Shown here: piece by piece, positions 61,642-64,000 of the stretch
Layout of the letters: each line of letters starts with the position of its first letter
How positions within the stretch are numbered: the first letter of the stretch is position 1
Assembly: GCF_033705735.1 (NCBI RefSeq)
Contig: NZ_CP131130.1
Location: 1,429,001-1,493,000 of the forward strand
Direction: 5' to 3'
Length of the DNA stretch: 64,000 nucleotides
Origin: Shinella zoogloeoides
GTDB taxonomy: Bacteria; Pseudomonadota; Alphaproteobacteria; Rhizobiales; Rhizobiaceae
Translations under genes and position numbers: made by a program
Notes under the pieces: model-generated
Databases searched by the model: none
The model's input: the letters and a program-made list of their open reading frames with translations, nothing else
What the model was told of the DNA's origin: nothing

Positions 61642-62663
61642 GCGGCCTCTCCGAGCTTCGCTGTCCCGGCCGAAAGCAGGGCCTCGGCCAGCCGTCCGGC
61701 GACGAAATCACTGTCGCGCGCCGTCATGATCTCGGCCTTCGCCGCGCCGGGCAGGCCGGGCGCGAAGCGCTCCAGATACCAGCCGACATGTTTTCGCGCA
61801 TGGCGCAGGCCCGCCTCGACGCCGTAAAAGTCGAGCATCATGCGGTAGTGCTCGACCGCGAGCGCAGAAACCTCTTCCGCGGAGGGGTGCCCGCATGCTC
61901 CCGCCAGCACGGCCGGATGCCAGGGCCGGCCTTGCGCGGAACGGCCGACCATCACGGCATCCGCCCCGGAGCGGCGGAGGATTTCTAGTGCGTCCTCGGC
62001 CGTATCGACATCGCCATTGGCAATGAGCGGAATGGAGAGGACATCGCGCACGGCGCGGATCGCATCCCAATCGGCCCTACCCTCATAGAACTGCATGCGT
62101 GTGCGCCCGTGCACGGTGATCATCGCCGCGCCCGCCGCTTCGGCGCGGGCCGCGATATGCGGGGCGTTCAGCGAATCATGGTCCCAGCCGAGCCGCATCT
62201 TCACCGTCACCGGCACCTTCACGGCGTCGACGGTCGCCTCGATCAGGCCGAGCGCATGGTCGGGATCGCGCATCAGCGCGGAGCCGGAATAGCCGCCGAT
62301 CACCTTCTTGGCCGGGCAGCCCATATTGATGTCGATAATGTCGGCACCCTCGCCTTCCGCGATGCGCGCCGCCTCCGCCATCCAGTGCGCCTCACGACCG
62401 GCAAGCTGCACCATATGCGGACGGATGCCGCAATTGCGGATGCGCGACCAGCTTTCCCGCGCGTTCAGCGCCAGCTCGCGGCTCGCCACCATCTCCGTAA
62501 CCACCAGCCCCGCGCCAAAACGCCAGGCGAGATCGCGGAACGGCAGGTCCGTGACGCCGGACATCGGCGCCAGCACCACACGGTTGCGCAGGGTCTGCGG
62601 ACCGATCGCCAGCGGTGCGGAAAGTTGGGGGGGCGTCAATTGCTTATCTTTCAAGCAGGTCAT
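61638..62663 (-). CDS. dusB: tRNA-dihydrouridine synthase (NifR3 type)
   Basis: FMN enzyme that reduces uridines in the tRNA D-loop. The 341-residue protein has the catalytic Cys in [42 protein letters not shown] and the [13 protein letters not shown] phosphate site. As in other alphaproteobacteria it is the first gene of the ntr operon. The start is uncertain: ATG 62663 has no clear ribosome-binding site, and a TTG about 8 codons later is possible. A run of seven G residues lies in codons 11-13. Confidence 0.95.
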   Translation of the reverse strand: MTCLKDKQLTPPQLSAPLAIGPQTLRNRVVLAPMSGVTDLPFRDLAWRFGAGLVVTEMVASRELALNARESWSRIRNCGIRPHMVQLAGREAHWMAEAARIAEGEGADIIDINMGCPAKKVIGGYSGSALMRDPDHALGLIEATVDAVKVPVTVKMRLGWDHDSLNAPHIAARAEAAGAAMITVHGRTRMQFYEGRADWDAIRAVRDVLSIPLIANGDVDTAEDALEILRRSGADAVMVGRSAQGRPWHPAVLAGACGHPSAEEVSALAVEHYRMMLDFYGVEAGLRHARKHVGWYLERFAPGLPGAAKAEIMTARDSDFVAGRLAEALLSAGTAKLGEAA

Positions 62664-62807
62664 GTCTTTGCATTATTTTTAGCCACTGTTCTCGTTCTTG
62701 CCAAGCCGCAATCACGCCCCGGCGCAATTTTCCGCGCGGCGCTGGCATTGCCGCATCCTTCCGGCTAAACCACCCCGAACGCTTTGAAACGGAGGTGTGG
62801 AACCGAG

Positions 62808-64000
62808 ATGCTGGCGGAAAATGCGCTATCCTGCGGTGTTGTGATCGTTGCCGCCGGGCGCGGCGAGCGGGCGGGCAGCCATGCCGAAGGCCCCAAGCAA
62901 TACCGCCGCATCGGCGGAAGGCCGGTCATCTCCCATACGCTCGATCTCTTTGTCAATTGGCCGCATGCCAAGCGTATCGTCGTCGTGATTCATCCCGATG
63001 ACGAGGCACTGTTCGAAACCGCCCGCGCCGCCGCCCTGCCCGCCGGCGAGCGCCTGACGGTCGTGCAGGGCGGCTCGACGCGCCAGCAGTCCGTGCTTGC
63101 CGGTCTCGAAGCGCTGGCGGCGGACGAGATCAGCCATGTGCTGATCCAGGATGCCGTGCGCCCCTTCGTCGAGCCGGCCATTCTGGAGCGCACGCTCACC
63201 GCCTTCCATCATGGCGCGCGCGCAGTCCTGCCCGCCGTCGCGGTGGCGGACACGCTGAAGCGCGCGGATGCCAACGGCAATGTCGCCGAAACGGTCTCCC
63301 GCTCCGGCCTTTTCGCGGCGCAGACGCCGCAGTCCTTCCACTTCCAGACCATTCTGGAAGCCCATCGCCGCGCGAGCGCCTCCGGCCGCACGGATTTCAC
63401 CGACGACGCCTCGATCGCCGAATGGGCCGGGGTGCGCGTGCATCTCGTCGAAGGCAGTGCCGGCAACGTCAAGCTCACGCTACAGAAGGATATCGCCATG
63501 GCCGACCAGCGCCTTTCCCATGGATTGCCCGACGTGCGCACCGGCAACGGCTATGACGTGCACCAGCTCGTAGACGGCAACGGCGTGACGCTCTGCGGCC
63601 TCTTCATCCCGCACGACCAGAAGCTTTCCGGCCATTCCGACGCGGATGTCGCCCTGCACGCCCTGACCGACGCCCTGCTCGCCACCTGCGGCGCGGGCGA
63701 TATCGGCGACCATTTCCCGCCGTCCGATCCGCAATGGAAGGGTGCCGCCTCGCGCATCTTCCTCGAACATGCGGCGGCCATCGTGCGCGCCAACGGCGGC
63801 ACGATCATGAATGCCGACGTCTCGCTGATCGCCGAGGCGCCGAAGGTCGGCCCGCACCGCGAGGCGATGCGGCGGAACCTTGCGGAATTCCTCGGCATTT
63901 CGCAGGATCGCTGCTCGGTGAAGGCGACGACGAACGAGAAGATCGGCTTCGTCGGGCGGCGCGAGGGCATCGCTGCCATCGCCACGGCCACCGTGGTCTA
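62808..64000 (+). CDS. ispDF: Bifunctional IspD/IspF enzyme (3' end cut by window)
   Basis: Two steps of the MEP isoprenoid pathway in one chain, a fusion typical of alphaproteobacteria. The N-terminal IspD part has [12 protein letters not shown] (CTP site), [12 protein letters not shown] and [14 protein letters not shown]. The C-terminal IspF part starts at about residue 230 with [10 protein letters not shown] and [18 protein letters not shown]. The reading frame is open to the window end, so the last few residues are missing. A GGAGG site lies before the ATG at 62808. It is divergent to dusB. Confidence 0.97.
   Translation, partial: MLAENALSCGVVIVAAGRGERAGSHAEGPKQYRRIGGRPVISHTLDLFVNWPHAKRIVVVIHPDDEALFETARAAALPAGERLTVVQGGSTRQQSVLAGLEALAADEISHVLIQDAVRPFVEPAILERTLTAFHHGARAVLPAVAVADTLKRADANGNVAETVSRSGLFAAQTPQSFHFQTILEAHRRASASGRTDFTDDASIAEWAGVRVHLVEGSAGNVKLTLQKDIAMADQRLSHGLPDVRTGNGYDVHQLVDGNGVTLCGLFIPHDQKLSGHSDADVALHALTDALLATCGAGDIGDHFPPSDPQWKGAASRIFLEHAAAIVRANGGTIMNADVSLIAEAPKVGPHREAMRRNLAEFLGISQDRCSVKATTNEKIGFVGRREGIAAIATATVV

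Noticed and set aside
62627..62633. A run of seven G residues in the first codons of dusB as a phase-variation switch
   Set aside because: Seven bases is short for slippage-based switching, dusB is a housekeeping gene and the true start may lie next to it.

Overview
The window is a continuous piece of an alphaproteobacterial chromosome, almost certainly from the Rhizobiaceae (Rhizobium, Sinorhizobium/Ensifer or Shinella type). The grounds are gene order and gene content: high GC with dense coding, the dusB-ntrB-ntrC-ntrY-ntrX-trkA-dat-hfq-hflX series, a phosphatidylcholine synthase (Pcs), the cysG-DUF2849-cysI-DUF934 sulfite operon, the metG-holB-tmk-DD-carboxypeptidase-rlpA series, and short palindromic intergenic repeats of the kind common in rhizobia. 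Genus and species cannot be fixed from the sequence alone. No phage, plasmid or insertion-sequence genes were seen.

Layout. 1-9.4 kb is housekeeping: ssb, a MarC membrane protein, gyrA, two tiny membrane proteins, coaD, a tandem pair of cyclophilins (one exported, one cytosolic), a small DMT transporter and queA-tgt for queuosine. 9.4-19 kb holds two small conserved genes, purC, and a long leftward series of MBL hydrolase, tatD, metG, holB, tmk, a DD-carboxypeptidase homologue with two degraded motifs, and rlpA. 19-23.5 kb is a patch of small hypothetical, membrane and lipoprotein genes with a tRNA-Ser and a PAS-GGDEF protein. 23.5-30.2 kb holds a GntR regulator, a BMP-type (nucleoside-like) ABC importer and a quinone oxidoreductase. 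30.2-34.5 kb has pcs, a UbiH-type monooxygenase behind a perfect 16-bp palindrome, an AEC transporter, ccdA and a tRNA-Lys.

34.6-43.4 kb is the most unusual region. It is a five-gene leftward operon of a NOX/ferric-reductase-like membrane flavocytochrome, a 1080-residue exported protein with four CXXCH haem motifs and a DUF4384-like tail, an OmpA/TPR protein, and two exported caspase-like (C14) proteases. Each protease has an intact His/Cys dyad and an EF-hand loop. A GntR regulator with two copies of a TGATATATCA palindrome upstream lies divergent to it. I infer a periplasmic, redox- and perhaps calcium-linked protease system; its function is unknown to me.

44.4-51 kb holds fpr, the sulfite-reduction operon, a cytidine-deaminase-fold enzyme and mazG. 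51-64 kb holds hflX, hfq, dat, trkA, the two nitrogen two-component systems NtrYX and NtrBC, dusB, and the start of ispDF, which runs off the end of the window.
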